Made by a program: the position numbers and the translations under genes
Shown here: in pieces, positions 44,148-55,976 of the stretch
Position numbering within the stretch: position 1 is the stretch's first letter
Layout of the letters: the number at the start of each line of letters is the position of its first letter
The notes under the pieces: generated by a model
What the model saw: the letters and a program-made list of their open reading frames with translations, nothing else
What the model was told of the DNA's origin: nothing
Databases searched by the model: none
Source of the DNA: Flaccisagitta enflata
Lineage: Eukaryota; Chaetognatha; Sagittoidea; Aphragmophora
DNA length: 64,000 nucleotides
Direction: 5' to 3'
NCBI GenBank assembly: GCA_965153355.1
Contig: OZ231128.1
Coordinates: 17,050,001-17,114,000, forward strand

Positions 44148-44944
44148 GCTGTTGTTGTTGTTGTTGTTGATCATGTCTCACCACCCGGATGACTGTGGGC
44201 ATTTTGCTTCGCCTTGCCTTAGATTTGGTACATTGAACATTGGTACTGCCTTTATTCTCTGCAATAACGCCACCAATATGACAATCAACGGCTTTGTGAC
44301 CACCAAGACTACCATGGTCACCACCACCACCACCTCCTAAAATGAGGTCCTCATCCACATGCTTCCCTAGCTTTTCTGGTTCTCTTTCCGATGCTTTTTT
44401 GCCTGCTTTTGATACCGCATCTTTACTTTTTCTACCCACAATATCTCCTCCTAGCCTTCTCCTTTCTCCCACTTTCCCCCTTCCTCCATCTCCACTCTCC
44501 CCTCGACTCCTCGGCGTTGATGGCAGACTCTGCGATGATCCTGACGATAGACTGCGGATGGAAGCGACACATTCTTGACCTGACCTTCTCGATCCTGCCA
44601 CACTTCCTCGCCTTTCTGACCCCTCCGTCGCTGTCGCTACTTTTCCAGTCGCCGTTGCTCCAGATCTTGCTGTCGGAGCTCTCTCAGTTGCTGTTGCTGC
44701 TCTCGCTGTTGCTACTGTCGCCTTTGCTACTTCTCTTCTACCGCGTCCGTGTCCGATGCAGGCGACTGTTTTGTCGGGTCTCGGCGTTCCTCCTCTTCCG
44801 CAGTCGCAGATGCTCGATTCATCATCCTCGTCAATTGCTTCTGTATTTTGTACAGCGGCGTCATCGTCATTTCCGTCGCCCACACCGGCATCATCGTTTC
44901 GGGTGCTCCAAGCCCACGGCGTATGACGACATTCCATGAAACGC
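43795..44944 (-). CDS. Coding exon of a polyglutamine host protein (gene B), probably C-terminal
   Basis: Acceptor AG at 44945-44946. The first G completes the Arg codon begun by the exon ending at 45348 (phase 2 to phase 2, consistent). The exon runs about 383 codons to TGA at 43795. It is disordered: acidic start, Ala/Thr/Arg repeats (ATARAATATERAPTA), Ser-rich and Gly-rich segments, RKSKDAVSKAGKKASERE, then about 33 glutamines (44075-44168), then QPFAPYGAGNVPEKVADRQ. It ends with TTEYKTKF, a motif also found as SEYRKRF in the upstream exon. Such [ST]EY-x3-F repeats recall MDM1, a centriolar microtubule-binding protein, but the match is too short to name it. Confidence 0.6.
44075..44168 (-). 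repeat. (CAA)n repeat encoding polyglutamine in gene B
   Basis: Mostly pure CAA codons on the minus strand with one CAG. An expandable trinucleotide inside a coding exon. Confidence 0.9.
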
Positions 44945-45056
44945 CTTTGAACCATAGTGAAGATTAAAGACAGGGGAGAATAATTCTACAGGTGTGATTA
45001 TGGTGAATCTGGTTGTGGTTGTAGTTGTAGATGCAGTTGTAGTTTTAGTTTTAGTT

Positions 45057-45141
45057 ATTAGTCGCGTGCACGCGACTCTACACCTTGGTCTGTTGGTCGG
45101 TCGGTCCGTCAGGTAACATTTTTTAATTATCGACATTACTT
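45057..45141 (+). mobile_element. Short PER-like copy (A-type palindrome)
   Basis: TTAGTCGCGTGCACGCGACTCTACACC, a brief GGTCGGTCGGTCC core, and CATTACTTGTT near 45141 as a probable end. It sits in the inferred intron of gene B. Confidence 0.65.
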
Positions 45142-45184
45142 GTTGTTTTTGACATTTCTCAACATACTCTGACATTTTTTAACA

Positions 45185-45194
45185 TTGTTGTTGT

Positions 45195-45225
<31 letters not shown>

Positions 45226-45265
45226 TTTGTTGCTGTTTTTGTTGACATTTTTGTTGTTGTTAATG
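45185..45265. repeat. (GTT)n microsatellite
   Basis: GTT repeats with GTC and TTT interruptions inside the gene B intron. Confidence 0.85.
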
Positions 45266-45347
45266 ATATTGGTTATTGGTCTCTTCTCGTTATTGTTTTT
45301 TGTCGTTCAATTATATCCTTAATGAGCCATTTAATTCTGGTACTCAC

Positions 45348-45671
45348 CTAAATCCTCTATAATCCACTCTGGATGCCCATTCAGTGACTGCGCGCGGATT
45401 CTCTTCAAAATGTGGTCGAAATCGTTTCCGATACTCGGACTTCTGACGACCTCTTCCAGTCCCAGCGGAGGCTGCTGCGGCCGATGCAATACCGTCATCT
45501 GATGCTGCTGCTGATGTTGCCGCAGCTGCTTTCAAGTGGTCACCTCGTTGGAATGCGCGGTAGTCCCTCAAGCAGCGGCGCACAGTGTCCCGAGCCTTGT
45601 CATATTTCCCGCAAGTGTCGAAGAAGACAGAAGTTGACGTTGGATTCCGAGCAGCCGCGGTTGAGCTTGGG
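45348..45671 (-). CDS. Internal coding exon of gene B
   Basis: The GTGAGT donor at 45347-45342 is strong. The acceptor is either CCCACAAG (exon from 45671) or AATTTCAG (exon from 45702). The frame reads STAAARNPTSTSVFFDT, CGKYDKARDTVRRCLRDYRAF, a poly-Ala/Ser stretch, and KSEYRKRFRPHFEENPRAV, ending in phase 2 at the donor. Joining phase agrees with the exon at 44944. Unrecognised family. See the neighbouring exon for the [ST]EY-x3-F motif. Confidence 0.55.
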
Positions 45672-45824
45672 CTTGTGGGAAAAAATTGCAAAAAGTTGAG
45701 GACTGAAATTATGCTTTTCTTCCCATTTTACAGCTCAGAACTTAGAATTCAAGACTCTCACCATTGTTTAACTGATAATGATTTAAGATCTCCAATGCAT
45801 TTTAATGAAAGTCACAGAATGTTG

Positions 45825-46370
45825 TAATACTCCGCACACTCACTCCACAGCGCTCCGCTTCACTACGCTTGCTTCACTCGCTCGCTCTGCAGCGATTCGC
45901 TTCGCTCCTTTGCTCAGTTCACAGGCTCACTCACTTCATTCACTCCCGCTCCCTTGTGGGACGGTTAAAATTCATAAATATATGTTCACACTGAAAACAC
46001 GTTCAGCGGGACCAAACGCGTTTTTAGATGCGTCCGTCAGGAACGCATCTCTATAAGAGGCTCTGTCCGTCCGTCGGTCCGTCCGTTGGTCCGTCCGTCG
46101 GTCCGTCCGTCGGTCCGTCCGTCCGTATGTCCGTTACGCAAGTGCAAAAACCGAGTTTCTCGACTGTATTTAGCCAAGGTGAGACCCTATACTGAAACAA
46201 ATGATCAACCAACATGTTTTGAGAGCCTCCTTTACTACTTAGTCGCTTCACCCGTCTATTCGTCCGTCTGTCTGTCCATATATATCACATGATCAATACA
46301 CGCAGAGATACGGCCCGGACGCATCGTTGCCCGGTCGGGCTTGTTTGTCGTCACTAGAAACACACCCTTA
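45825..46370. mobile_element. MITE with GCGAGC-rich core, third copy, split by a PER insertion
   Basis: The right end GTCACTAGAAACACACCCTTA and the core (CTCACTCCACAGCGCTCCGC, TTCACTCGCTCGCTC) match the complete copies at 51056-51296 and 60410-60692. The left tip is lost. The PER copy at 46021-46345 interrupts it near the right end. Confidence 0.7.
46021..46345 (+). mobile_element. PER repeat copy (C-type hairpin)
   Basis: TTTTT, AGATGCGT-CCGTCAGGA-ACGCATCT, CTCTATAAGAGGCTCTGTCC, CCGT/CGGT units (46064-46130), a unique middle with a second CCGT patch, and the end CCCGGTCGGGCTTGTT. It is inserted in a MITE after CGCG/TTTTT, and the MITE sister copies show the empty site. Confidence 0.88.
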
Positions 46371-46487
46371 CTCCCTTAGCATACCGTGGATTGATATCCT
46401 TGTGGGAGGCGGAAGTGACGGTGGAACGAGAAGTGGACAAGGACGCAGAGAAGGTCCGCTGACGCTCAGTCACCATCCTAGATTTTA

Positions 46488-46770
46488 AACAAGGCCGGAT
46501 ACATGGCTGCCCCAGTCGCGTGCCGGTGGGCAGGGTCTGTACTTGAGGTCACTTTATCATTTGGGCAGGAGCAGTGAGGCCAAAGACCTCAGAAAAAAAA
46601 GTGAAAAACAATGTGAAGTGTGATCAGTGTGATGGACTGACGGACGGATGGACAGTGGACAGATGGAGGGACGGACGGACGAACAGACGGATGGAAGGAT
46701 GGACGGACCGACGGATGGATGGACGGACCGACAAAGCGGGTTGTCGAGTCGCATAGCACACGACTGAAAA
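46488..46770 (-). mobile_element. PER repeat copy (A-type hairpin, degraded)
   Basis: AACAAGGCCGGATACATGGC, GGTGGGCAGGGTC, CATTTGGGCAGGAGCAGTGAG, a GGAC array (46640-46735), and a mutated hairpin GAGTCGCATAGCACACGACT. Confidence 0.85.
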
Positions 46771-47181
46771 TACTTCACATGTTATTGATGCATGATACAA
46801 ATGATGAAATTTATCAAATAAGAAAAAATGTTTTATTCAAGTTTCAACAAAGTCAAAATTTATGGGAAATGAGTTCAAGAAAAAATGTTTCATTCAAGTT
46901 TCAACAAATTTTAGATTCATAGAAAATTAGTTCAAGATTTGAGATTAAAGGATCATCCTACATGATCGAATGAGCATTTTGAATCAGCACAAAACAAGAC
47001 GAAAATCTGCAAAACAAGATTCGAGTTGAAAGCGTCGCCTGCTCTCCATGGTTACTCTTGTTCATTTGTTTCCTTTGTCATTGAGCCTCTATTCAAGAGA
47101 TTGAATCCACAAGGAGGAGAAACTGCGTATTTGCCTACTCCTTAAAAACACATACTAAACAAAAGATATTAGTCGTATTTC
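46771..47181. other. Non-coding spacer
   Basis: A short direct repeat AAAAAATGTTT(T/C)ATTCAAGTTT occurs at about 46824 and 46881. Nothing else. Confidence 0.45.
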
Positions 47182-47373
47182 TTTTTAGTTGCGGACACGC
47201 AACTCTATGAGAGGCTTTGTCCGTCCGTCCGTCGGTCCGTCCGTCGGTCCGTCCGTCGAACCGTCCGTCGGTCCGTCCGTTGGTCTGTAATGATCGAGTT
47301 GAAAAGTGGGAAAATGCGCATTTCCGCCCCTGCCCACCCGTCCGCAACTGGTGGCCGTGTATCCGGCCTTGTT
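47182..47373 (+). mobile_element. PER repeat copy (B-type hairpin), first of a head-to-tail pair
   Basis: TTTTTAGTTGCG-GACA-CGCAACT, GGCTTTGTCCGTCCGTCC, CCCCTGCCCACCCGTCCGC, and the end ATCCGGCCTTGTT. The next copy begins at the following base. Confidence 0.92.
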
Positions 47374-47567
47374 GGTTGCGGACATGCAACTTCATAAGAG
47401 GCTTAGTTTGTCCGTCCATTGGTTCATCCGTTTGTCCATCCATAAGCAACAGTCAAAAAGTGGGATAACAGAGCGTTTTAGATGCTTATGTAAGTGTTGG
47501 ATGTGGATGGGGTTGAATGCCCTTGCCCACCCGTCCGCAACAATATTGTGACCCCGCTTTACTTGTT
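47374..47567 (+). mobile_element. PER repeat copy (B-type hairpin), second of a head-to-tail pair
   Basis: Starts GGTTGCGGACATGCAACTTCATAAGAGG without the T-run and ends CACCCGTCCGCAACAATATTG, GCTTTACTTGTT. It belongs to the AACAAGTGACGCGGGG-ended branch while its neighbour belongs to the AACAAGGCCGG branch. Confidence 0.9.
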
Positions 47568-47866
47568 GATGGCTGGGAAAACATGACCATACTATAAGTC
47601 AAAAAAGCCATAAAATAATTAATGCACATTGCAAGCCGCTTTTATGTGTTACACTGTAGCACAATGGTCTCTGCAGCAGTAAAGCAATAGAATCCTTGTG
47701 TTAGGAGGTGAGCAGCCTCAAGAGGCGAAAGTCCTGCAGGCTGCAGTATGCAATCAGGTTTACACAGTCCATGAATTGATATCAACAAGATGATATTTCA
47801 GTCTTCATTGCCCTGCCATTAATGCCAACTGTTACCGGTCGCAAAACATTTATTGTCTTGGAAGTT
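47568..47866. other. Non-coding spacer
   Basis: Nothing recognised. Confidence 0.4.
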
Positions 47867-48096
47867 TTAATTTTGAAATATTTTGATTGGTTCGATTCAT
47901 GAATAGAAAAATTTCTAGCTCGCAACAGTTAACTTTAACTAGCTAGTTAACTAGTTAAAATTCTGAAAACCCCTATAGTTAACTATGGTAAATTAACTAG
48001 TTAAAACAGTTAATGACTATTATGGAGAAATGGGGGAAAATCACCTTTTTTTCCTTTCTACACCGCACCGAACCAATCAAAATATTTCAAAATTAA
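47867..48096. mobile_element. MITE with perfect 28-bp terminal inverted repeats
   Basis: 47867-47894 is the exact reverse complement of 48069-48096 (ends TTAATTTTGAAATATTTTG). The interior has repeated TTAACTAGTTAA-type palindromes (47938-48005). No ORF. The target duplication is unclear. Confidence 0.75.
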
Positions 48097-48531
48097 TGCA
48101 AAATGCTACGCGGCAGGCAGGCGCCAAAAAGTGGCAGATTAGGGGGGGGGGGGGTAGTGACAGTGGAAACGGGAAACAGCCGAATGACAGATTTTCGATT
48201 TCTCCTTTGTGAGCTCTACGCCATTGTCTAAAATTGACAAAATACGGGACAGGCCGACAACATTCGCGCAGATGATTTCATTTACCTCGTAACTGTTTGT
48301 TGTTGCGTTTGTCTTGGTGATTGAAATCCTTTTTTGCATATTGCAGTCAAAAGGTTTATACACGGTTAAAAAATGTTCTATAAACAAAAAATCATATATT
48401 TCTCAGTGTTGAATATCTCTTTGTTTTTGTGACCGATTAGGTGCCCGATGACATGGTGATTACAATGCAAAAGAGCAATTTTTCATGAGCAATTTCTCCC
48501 AAACACGATTGCGTTTTGTTCGAATGGATAT
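48097..48531. other. Non-coding DNA
   Basis: A G-run at 48140-48153. A weak coding-like stretch with a GTAAAT donor near 48290 on the minus strand is not strong enough to call. Confidence 0.4.
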
Positions 48532-48680
48532 TTAATAACAAAAAAAGTCTCGGAGGAGACGGAATGGTAACTGCTCTGGCGACTCAACATCGCACGCAAA
48601 TACGCAGCGGCCTGTGCGTTGGTTGTCCAAATCGAAAAGCTTGGTTTTATCATAGACTGGGCGAGCATTGCCCCGAATGA
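48532..48680 (-). CDS. Terminal coding exon of an unrecognised gene (gene C)
   Basis: An acceptor (TTAGCTACTTTCAG) precedes 48680. The exon starts with two bases that complete a codon begun by the exon at 48751-48872. It reads IRGNARPVYDKTKLFDLDN then RTGRCVFACDVESPEQLPF and stops at TAA 48532-48534, about 49 residues. Balanced composition, matching phases and a 70-bp intron support a real gene or a recent pseudogene. I do not recognise the family. Confidence 0.5.
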
Positions 48681-48750
48681 CTGAAAGTAGCTAAATGAAA
48701 ATACTGATTGAGTTCTTCAGACAAACCGGGGCAGAAAGAAATTTACATAC

Positions 48751-48872
48751 CGTCGTGTACGCGTGAAAAATGCGGTAGCTTATGCTGAATTTTTCTTGTA
48801 ACGTGGTAGGTTAGCAAAATAGGCACCTCTGATGCACGGAATCTCAAATAAACCAAACCAGCTTGCATAATG
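48751..48872 (-). CDS. Internal coding exon of gene C
   Basis: Acceptor TTTTCTTCTGAGCAG before 48872 and GTATGT donor at 48750-48745. It reads IMQAGLVYLRFRASEVPILL then TYHVTRKIQHKLPHFSRVHD, ending with one base of a split codon, which fits the next exon. Upstream exons were not found before the ephrin gene at 52 kb, so the gene may be incomplete. Function unknown. Confidence 0.5.
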
Positions 48873-51055
48873 CTGCTCAGAAGAAAAGAATAGTCCAATT
48901 TAAGTCTCGGAGCAGAACACCGCCAAATTTGATAAATCATTCTACTCTAGTAAGAAATACGCTGCTATGCAGGGAAAATATAACCAAGACTGAAGTTTTA
49001 CGCAAACATTATATTCCCTAAATTATGTAAAAAAAGGTTTACTGATCAATGGTACTGATCTCGCATAGTTAGTGAAACAACAGATTCCTTTAAAAAAGAT
49101 TGCACGAAAAACATTAGATGTTGCCACATAAAAAATCAAATCTTTCTCTGACTGCAAAATTTTGCATTTCTAAGAACATGGCCTTTTTCTCAAAACTGTT
49201 TAGACTGTTGCCATTTTGTTCAAAATGCAAAATTTGTTTTTTTACGCAAGACAAATTGAAAAGAATCGAAAAGAATTAATTCTTGTTAAAAATCCATCAA
49301 TTTTGCAATCTTTCTTTTCACTTCTCCTCAGTATATCATACAGAATAATGCTTTTCTATGAAAAAAATCGATGATTATCCACCACAAATCCCTTATCTTA
49401 ATAAAGAAATCTATTTATAGATAAGAAAAAAAACTGTTATAAACCATTTTGAATTGTCAAATTGCGTATTCGTTTGCACTGTCACTTCAATACTTGAAAA
49501 AAAAAACTCTTTTTTCTAAATTTGGGTAGTAAGGATCAATAGAAATAGGTACAAAAGATGAAAAGAAGGACAAAATCATTCATTGATCACTTTTATTTTC
49601 ACCCATATTTCCAATAACAGCAAGAATCCTATTTTTGAACAAGATTTCATCAATTTTCATCAAATGTAAAATCTATTTTGATAGCAAAGGTAAACTGATG
49701 GACAGACCAAATGAAGACCTGGAAAACCAAAACAAAGATCTGTGGTAGGATTTAAGTTAAAGTCTCATGAATCTTCCACTCGAAATATTCTAAATAGCCT
49801 GTTCAAGCTTATTTGTACACTGACTCAAAACTCCGACACTTTCTATCCCTCACAAAATACAGTGGAGAAATGAGAAGATCGTTCAGTAAGGATGTAACAT
49901 TTATTAGGTTTTGAAATCGCCGACAACAAATAATACAGACGTGAAATTACAAGTATGATTCTAGAATTAAATACAAATGGAGTTTTATCACAGATCGGCT
50001 GCATGACTGGAGTTTTAATTTTTGTTTAATTATGGTTATTTTATTCTGATATTTCGATACATTCCGATTTTTCTATTCCTCTTTCTTATCACTGCCTGCC
50101 TTTTTACATCTATCTCATTCTCTGATTTTGTTCGTTCTCCCTTCCTTTCTCCCTTACCTTTTTTCTGTTTATGTAACTTTTCTGCATTTCTTATCTTCTT
50201 GAGAAAAAAATACTATCACCTATCCCTCTATCCCTCCCTCCTTAATTTCATCATTAGCAATTCATCCAAATTATGCATTTTTTTTTCTTATACTACCTTG
50301 TCATAAAACGTTCATCCGTTCCTCTTTCCTTTTTTTGTGCACCTCTTCTTTTTTTTTTTTTTTTTTGCACTCTTGCCTTAATGTGTTCTCTTTTTTTTAA
50401 GTAGAACGATAAGAAAAGAATGATGCCTATAAAGTAGTAAACCACGGGTTGCCGAATATTTCAGAAAACATGTGAACTAAGGAAATATGTTGAGATGGGG
50501 AGAGGGGCAGGGGAGAGGAGGAGGGGGAGCAAAAGCAGCAGGAGGATGGGAAGAGGTGGTCAAAAATTGGGAAGGAGAGAAAGGAAGAACAGAAAGGGTT
50601 GGGTAAGCATTAGCGTAGAAAAAAACATGTGAACTAATAATACGAGTGGAGTAACAATGGAACAGAAAACGCTAAAAACGTATAAATAATGATTCCTTCT
50701 CCAGTGAAATTTTACTACGTGACGATGAAGCAGGAAAGGGGGGGGGGGAGAGATTCTTGCTACCTCACCTACTTTCGATAAAAACAAATCGTGCATTTGC
50801 CGACGCAAGATGTGTGGACATGATCATCTAAAAACAGAATCGGGAGTATAAGAGGGCAGAGGTGGGAGTGGAAACGACGAAATACAGGTCACTGAAAGAA
50901 ATAAACAAGGGGAGAGGAAAGAAAATGAAAAAAAAACAAGGATAATGGGTCAATGATAAGAAAAATACGGTCCAATGAAGAAAAGTTTTACCGGGTCATT
51001 GAACAAAAAAATCGATTGATGTCTTTCTTTCCATCGCGACCTTTCAACAGTAGCA
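48873..51055. other. AT-rich non-coding DNA
   Basis: About 49154-49238 can fold: CAAAATTTTGCATTTCTAAG against CAAAATGCAAAATTTG. T-rich and G-rich tracts lie at 50320-50400 and 50490-50560. No gene was seen. It may include the 3' UTR of the ephrin gene. Confidence 0.5.
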
Positions 51056-51296
51056 CTAAGGGCGTGTTTCTAGTCAATGAATATCGCGTTTTTAAAGGGT
51101 CACTTGGTCGCTCGCTTCGTTCATTCACTCGCAGCACTCACTCGCTCGCAACACTCACTCGCTCTACAGCGCTCCATTCACTACTTTCATGGGCTTGCTT
51201 ACTCCTTTCTGTGGGAGAGTTAAGTATATATTCACAGTAAAAACGCATTCAAGGGGAACGATCGCCTTTGTAATTTTCACTTGAAACACGCCCTAA
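51056..51296. mobile_element. MITE with GCGAGC-rich core, complete copy
   Basis: The tips CTAAGGGCGTGTTTCTAGTC and GAAACACGCCCTAA are inverted. The core is rich in CTCGCTCGC and CACTCACTC words. Related copies are at 60410-60692 and 45825-46370. Confidence 0.8.
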
Positions 51297-51766
51297 ATGG
51301 GATAACCATGGGTCATTGGTTCAACTTCAGCAAAAGACGATGATGATGAAAAGACGCAAATTGTTCGTAATGAAGGGGTTCGGATCTATTAAAGGAGCAT
51401 GGGGTATGAATTGGTTGGGGTAAAGGAGGGGTGGGGGGCTTGGAAAAGGTTGGAGAAAGCGTACAAAGAAGAGCTACAACCTGTAATGTCAAACTCTTTT
51501 TTAGTAACGAGATTTAACTCGCGGAGTTGAAAAAGGGATAAGGTTGATAATAGTAGATGAGGGAGTTGTGTGCTCGAGTTTATATGTATTTGTATATATG
51601 TACTGCAAAAAGGTGTCGGGGAAGCAGGGTAGAAGATGTTGAGGGGGGGGAAGGGGGGGGAGGAAGGGGGGGAGGAGGGTATGAGGGTACGTGGTGGAGG
51701 AGCGGGAAGGGGGGTTGGGAAACAATGAGGCGCGGGAACAAAAACTCGGGGCGGAAATGATGTAGG
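51297..51766. other. Non-coding DNA with G-rich tracts
   Basis: Purine/G-rich runs at 51430-51445 and 51640-51720. Nothing coding. Confidence 0.5.
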
Positions 51767-51863
<97 letters not shown>

Positions 51864-51882
51864 CGTTGTTATTGTTGTTGTT
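51767..51882. repeat. (GTT)n microsatellite
   Basis: About 38 units with two interruptions, followed by a (GGA)n tract at 51937-51985. Confidence 0.95.
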
Positions 51883-52148
51883 AAAGGGATTAGCGGAATG
51901 GAGATCAGTTTGGAAATGACGCGATTAACACCATGAGAAGGAGGAGGAGGAGGAGGAGGAGGAGGAGGAGGAGGATGAGGAGGAGTAAGAGGAGGAGGAG
52001 AAGCGACGGGAAAACAATAGAGTGACGGAAAGAGATTGAGAGAGAATGTATGTGTATTACTGAGAGGAAGGATATGCGCAAAAAAACAATGCTAAATTCA
52101 GTTCATTGAAGTCACTCTGTTACAATCTCTTCTTTCTCACAACGTCCC

Positions 52149-52944
52149 CTACATCCCTCCTCCAATCCACTTCCTCAGCAACCAGGCTTGCGCCACTCCC
52201 ACCGCCGCTTGCGAGGCCACTTTCCACCACCACAGCCACCGGCGCCTCTTAAACGCCGCCGCCGTGACGTTGTTTGACGCGGCGCCGTTGGCGTCGTTGA
52301 CGAGCTTCTGCGCCTTGATGACGTTGATGATGTAGCCGTGAGTCGTCTCTCTTTTCGACGAAGATCCTCCGACAGAAACAGAAATGGAATTATCCTCGTC
52401 GTAAATCGTGTTGCCATCGAATCCTCCTCCTCTTCCTCCTCCTCCGCCTCCTCTTCCTCCTCCCCCACTTGCGCTTCCTCCTTGATACCCAGGAAGGCCG
52501 ATGGCGACACCGTTGTCGACGCTGACGTCGATGACGTTCGACTCGAACCCACTTCCGGCGCTGCCGCCTCCTCCTTTTTCGTCACTCGTTGATGAAGCCG
52601 CGCCTGAGGACGCTGCCGACGCGGATGCGGATGCTGATGCTGAAGACGACGACGACGACGACGAGCCGCTGCCGCCGCTGCCGCCGCCGTCGACGATCAC
52701 GTTGGACAATTGCGTGGTCGGCGGAGAATCGTCTTCGTCATCGCCGTCGACGTCGCAGTCCAAGCATCCGACTCTGAAGACCATCTTCATGTTCATGGAT
52801 TGACAGAGTCCGCCTCCGCGATCGTTTTGTCCGTCTTCGAATCCGGAAGACGGAGAAATGACGTAATAGTCTTGTCCGGGCTGGAACTCGAAACCCCAGG
52901 GCTGAGGCGAAAACTGAGTGATGAGAAAGGAGTAGACGTGGTGC
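52149..52944 (-). CDS. Ephrin, last coding exon (end of receptor-binding domain, linker and C-terminal hydrophobic tail)
   Basis: Ephrins are cell-surface ligands of Eph receptor kinases. The acceptor CTCCAG at 52946-52945 gives a start in the phase left by the exon at 56284. The frame reads FSPQPWGFEFQPGQDYYVIS then GGGLCQSMNMKMVFRVG, the conserved end of the ephrin cupredoxin fold with its fourth cysteine. After it come a long Ser/Ala/Gly-rich linker with an acidic start and a tail SNNVTAAAFKRRRWLWWWK then VASQAAVGVAQAWLL, ending TAG 52149-52151. There is no long cytoplasmic tail or PDZ-binding end as in ephrin-B, so a GPI-type anchor is more likely, though the tail is basic. The linker is longer than usual. 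Confidence 0.92.
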
Positions 52945-52968
52945 CTGGAGAGAGAGAGAGAGAGAGGG
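52945..52968 (-). promoter_or_regulatory. Ephrin splice acceptor whose pyrimidine tract is a CT microsatellite
   Basis: On the minus strand the acceptor reads CTCTCTCTCTCTCTCTCCAG. The only pyrimidine tract near the exon is this dinucleotide repeat, so its length may affect splicing. Confidence 0.7.
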
Positions 52969-53085
52969 TGAGAGGGTTGGGGAGAGGGTGAGGGGAAAAG
53001 GGGAATAAGAATTAGATTATTTATAAAGGGGGGACTGTTCTCAACTGAGGCTTTAAAGAGAGTCAGAACGCTATTATTCTCGTAT

Positions 53086-53779
<694 letters not shown>

Positions 53780-54400
53780 AGGAAAAATGAAGTGCTTCAC
53801 CCCACTTTTGCATCAATTATGGACTAATTATCCATCCACAAATGTTTTCATTGCTCAAGTTGTCACTGGATACACTTGTTATGTATGTCTGTTTCATATT
53901 TTATGCTTTAAGTTGCCTTTTGATAAGCAATTCTCACAGAAAATGGCAAGAAAATGAAGAATTTCAGTGAAATTTTGTTGACATTTTTTTCTATTTTCTG
54001 AGGTCGAAATTATAAGAAAGCCACAACCAGAAAAATTTTGCATTTTCAAAAACATAGTTCTCTCTAAAAACGATTTGGGAAGAGAACTATGTTCTTTGTT
54101 TTTTCATTTTTTCATTTTCTATGCAAACTTATAATTTCGACCAACCCCTTGTCAGTGACAAAAAAGATATTTGTAGAAATTTTCATTAAATCTTCTTCAT
54201 TAACATAAGCTAAATCTGAGTCTTTTGCTGAAAGGATGCAAAATTTGCTTTCAAATATCATGCATGTCTTATCTCAATCATTTTTATTCACTTGTTTTTC
54301 AATTTTCACTCATGTATATTTTCTATCTTGTCCCAATTTGATACCCTAAATGTTGGCTTCGTGGGCACGGTGTCTTATAGTAACTAGAGCGCCAGTACAC
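53780..54400. mobile_element. Second copy of the hairpin-bearing repeat found at 14600-15240
   Basis: Shares AAAATGAAGTG(T/C)TTCAC, the 141-nt hairpin, CTTGTCAGTGAC and CTCAATCAT(C/T)T blocks in the same order. The terminal inverted repeat seen on the other copy is not clear here. Confidence 0.7.
54002..54142. ncRNA. 141-nt long hairpin with conserved pairing, copy 2 (function unknown)
   Basis: GGTCGAAATTATAAG pairs with CTTATAATTTCGACC. Relative to copy 1, T-A became C-G, C-G became A-T, and a G-U pair became G-C, so pairing was preserved on both arms. The inner AACATAGTTCTCT/AGAGAACTATGTT stem is unchanged. Confidence 0.5.
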
Positions 54401-54842
54401 TTTTTTTTTTGCAACAGGTTATAAAAGATGTAAGTGTTTTGTATTCTTGTTTTATTTTTATGTTTTTGTTCTGTGTTTGTTTGTATGTTTTTACAGTAAT
54501 GTTTTCAAGTATCTTTTTTACCAAATCATCTTCAGCGTAACATTTTGCTCTATCTTCATGCCCTACATGTCCTACTTGTGAAAAAAAAAAGACGAGAGAA
54601 ACATGACCATGTCAAAAGAATGAAAAATGACATAAATGACAAGAAAAAAAAAAGTGACAATTGATAAAAAAGAGAAGGACGAGAGAAAAATGACAAGAGC
54701 GCGACAAAGCCAGCATTGAAAATGAAGCAACGAACGACGATGCCATTGTTTAGTGACGGGTAACAAACCATTATGACGTGTGGGGAATCTAAAGGCAATG
54801 AGGATGAAAAACCGCGTGAGAAACACAGCAACAACACAATGA
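54401..54842. other. Ephrin intron, non-coding
   Basis: T-rich, with GTTTTTGTTCTGTG-type sequence. No gene was seen. Confidence 0.45.
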
Positions 54843-55527
<685 letters not shown>

Positions 55528-55632
55528 GGAGAGAATGACGACAGTGATAGGACAAAGCATCGATCCTCCTAAAATCGTTTCAGCAAACATTCTCTAGTTT
55601 CGATTTCAAAGAGGCAAGAGAAATTAACAGGA

Positions 55633-55787
55633 AACAAGGCCGGATACACGGCCACCAGTTGCGGACGGGTGGGCAGAAGCGGAAATGCGCGTTTTCACAC
55701 TTTTCGACTCGTGCTCACCAACGGACCGACCAACCGACCGACGGACGGACAAAGCCTCTTATAGAGTTGCGTGTCCGCAACTAAAAA
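55633..55787 (-). mobile_element. PER repeat copy (B-type hairpin)
   Basis: AACAAGGCCGGATACACGGCC, AGTTGCGGACGGGTGGGCAG, GACCGACCAACCGACCGACGG, and the hairpin AGTTGCG-GACA-CGCAACT with AAAAA. Confidence 0.92.
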
Positions 55788-55976
55788 GATTGCGCATCTA
55801 GGAACCAGGCGGTTGCATCTGGAATGGATTATCGATGACGACAACGAGCCGCTTAGAACAGTGGATAGAAGAGAGAAAACAGAAGACAGTAGCAGCAGTC
55901 CGCATTTCATGGGCAGCGGGTACGACATGATTGCAAACGTGGCTAATATTTTTTTTATGCTTTTATTGTTTATGAT

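Noticed and set aside
44391-44939. Plus-strand 182-codon hydrophobic frame
   Set aside because: Antisense to the gene B exon, whose splice phases and composition favour the minus strand.
52501-52803. Plus-strand frames over 52.3-53.0 kb with Asp/Pro-rich products
   Set aside because: Shadows of the ephrin exon, which has clear homology on the minus strand.
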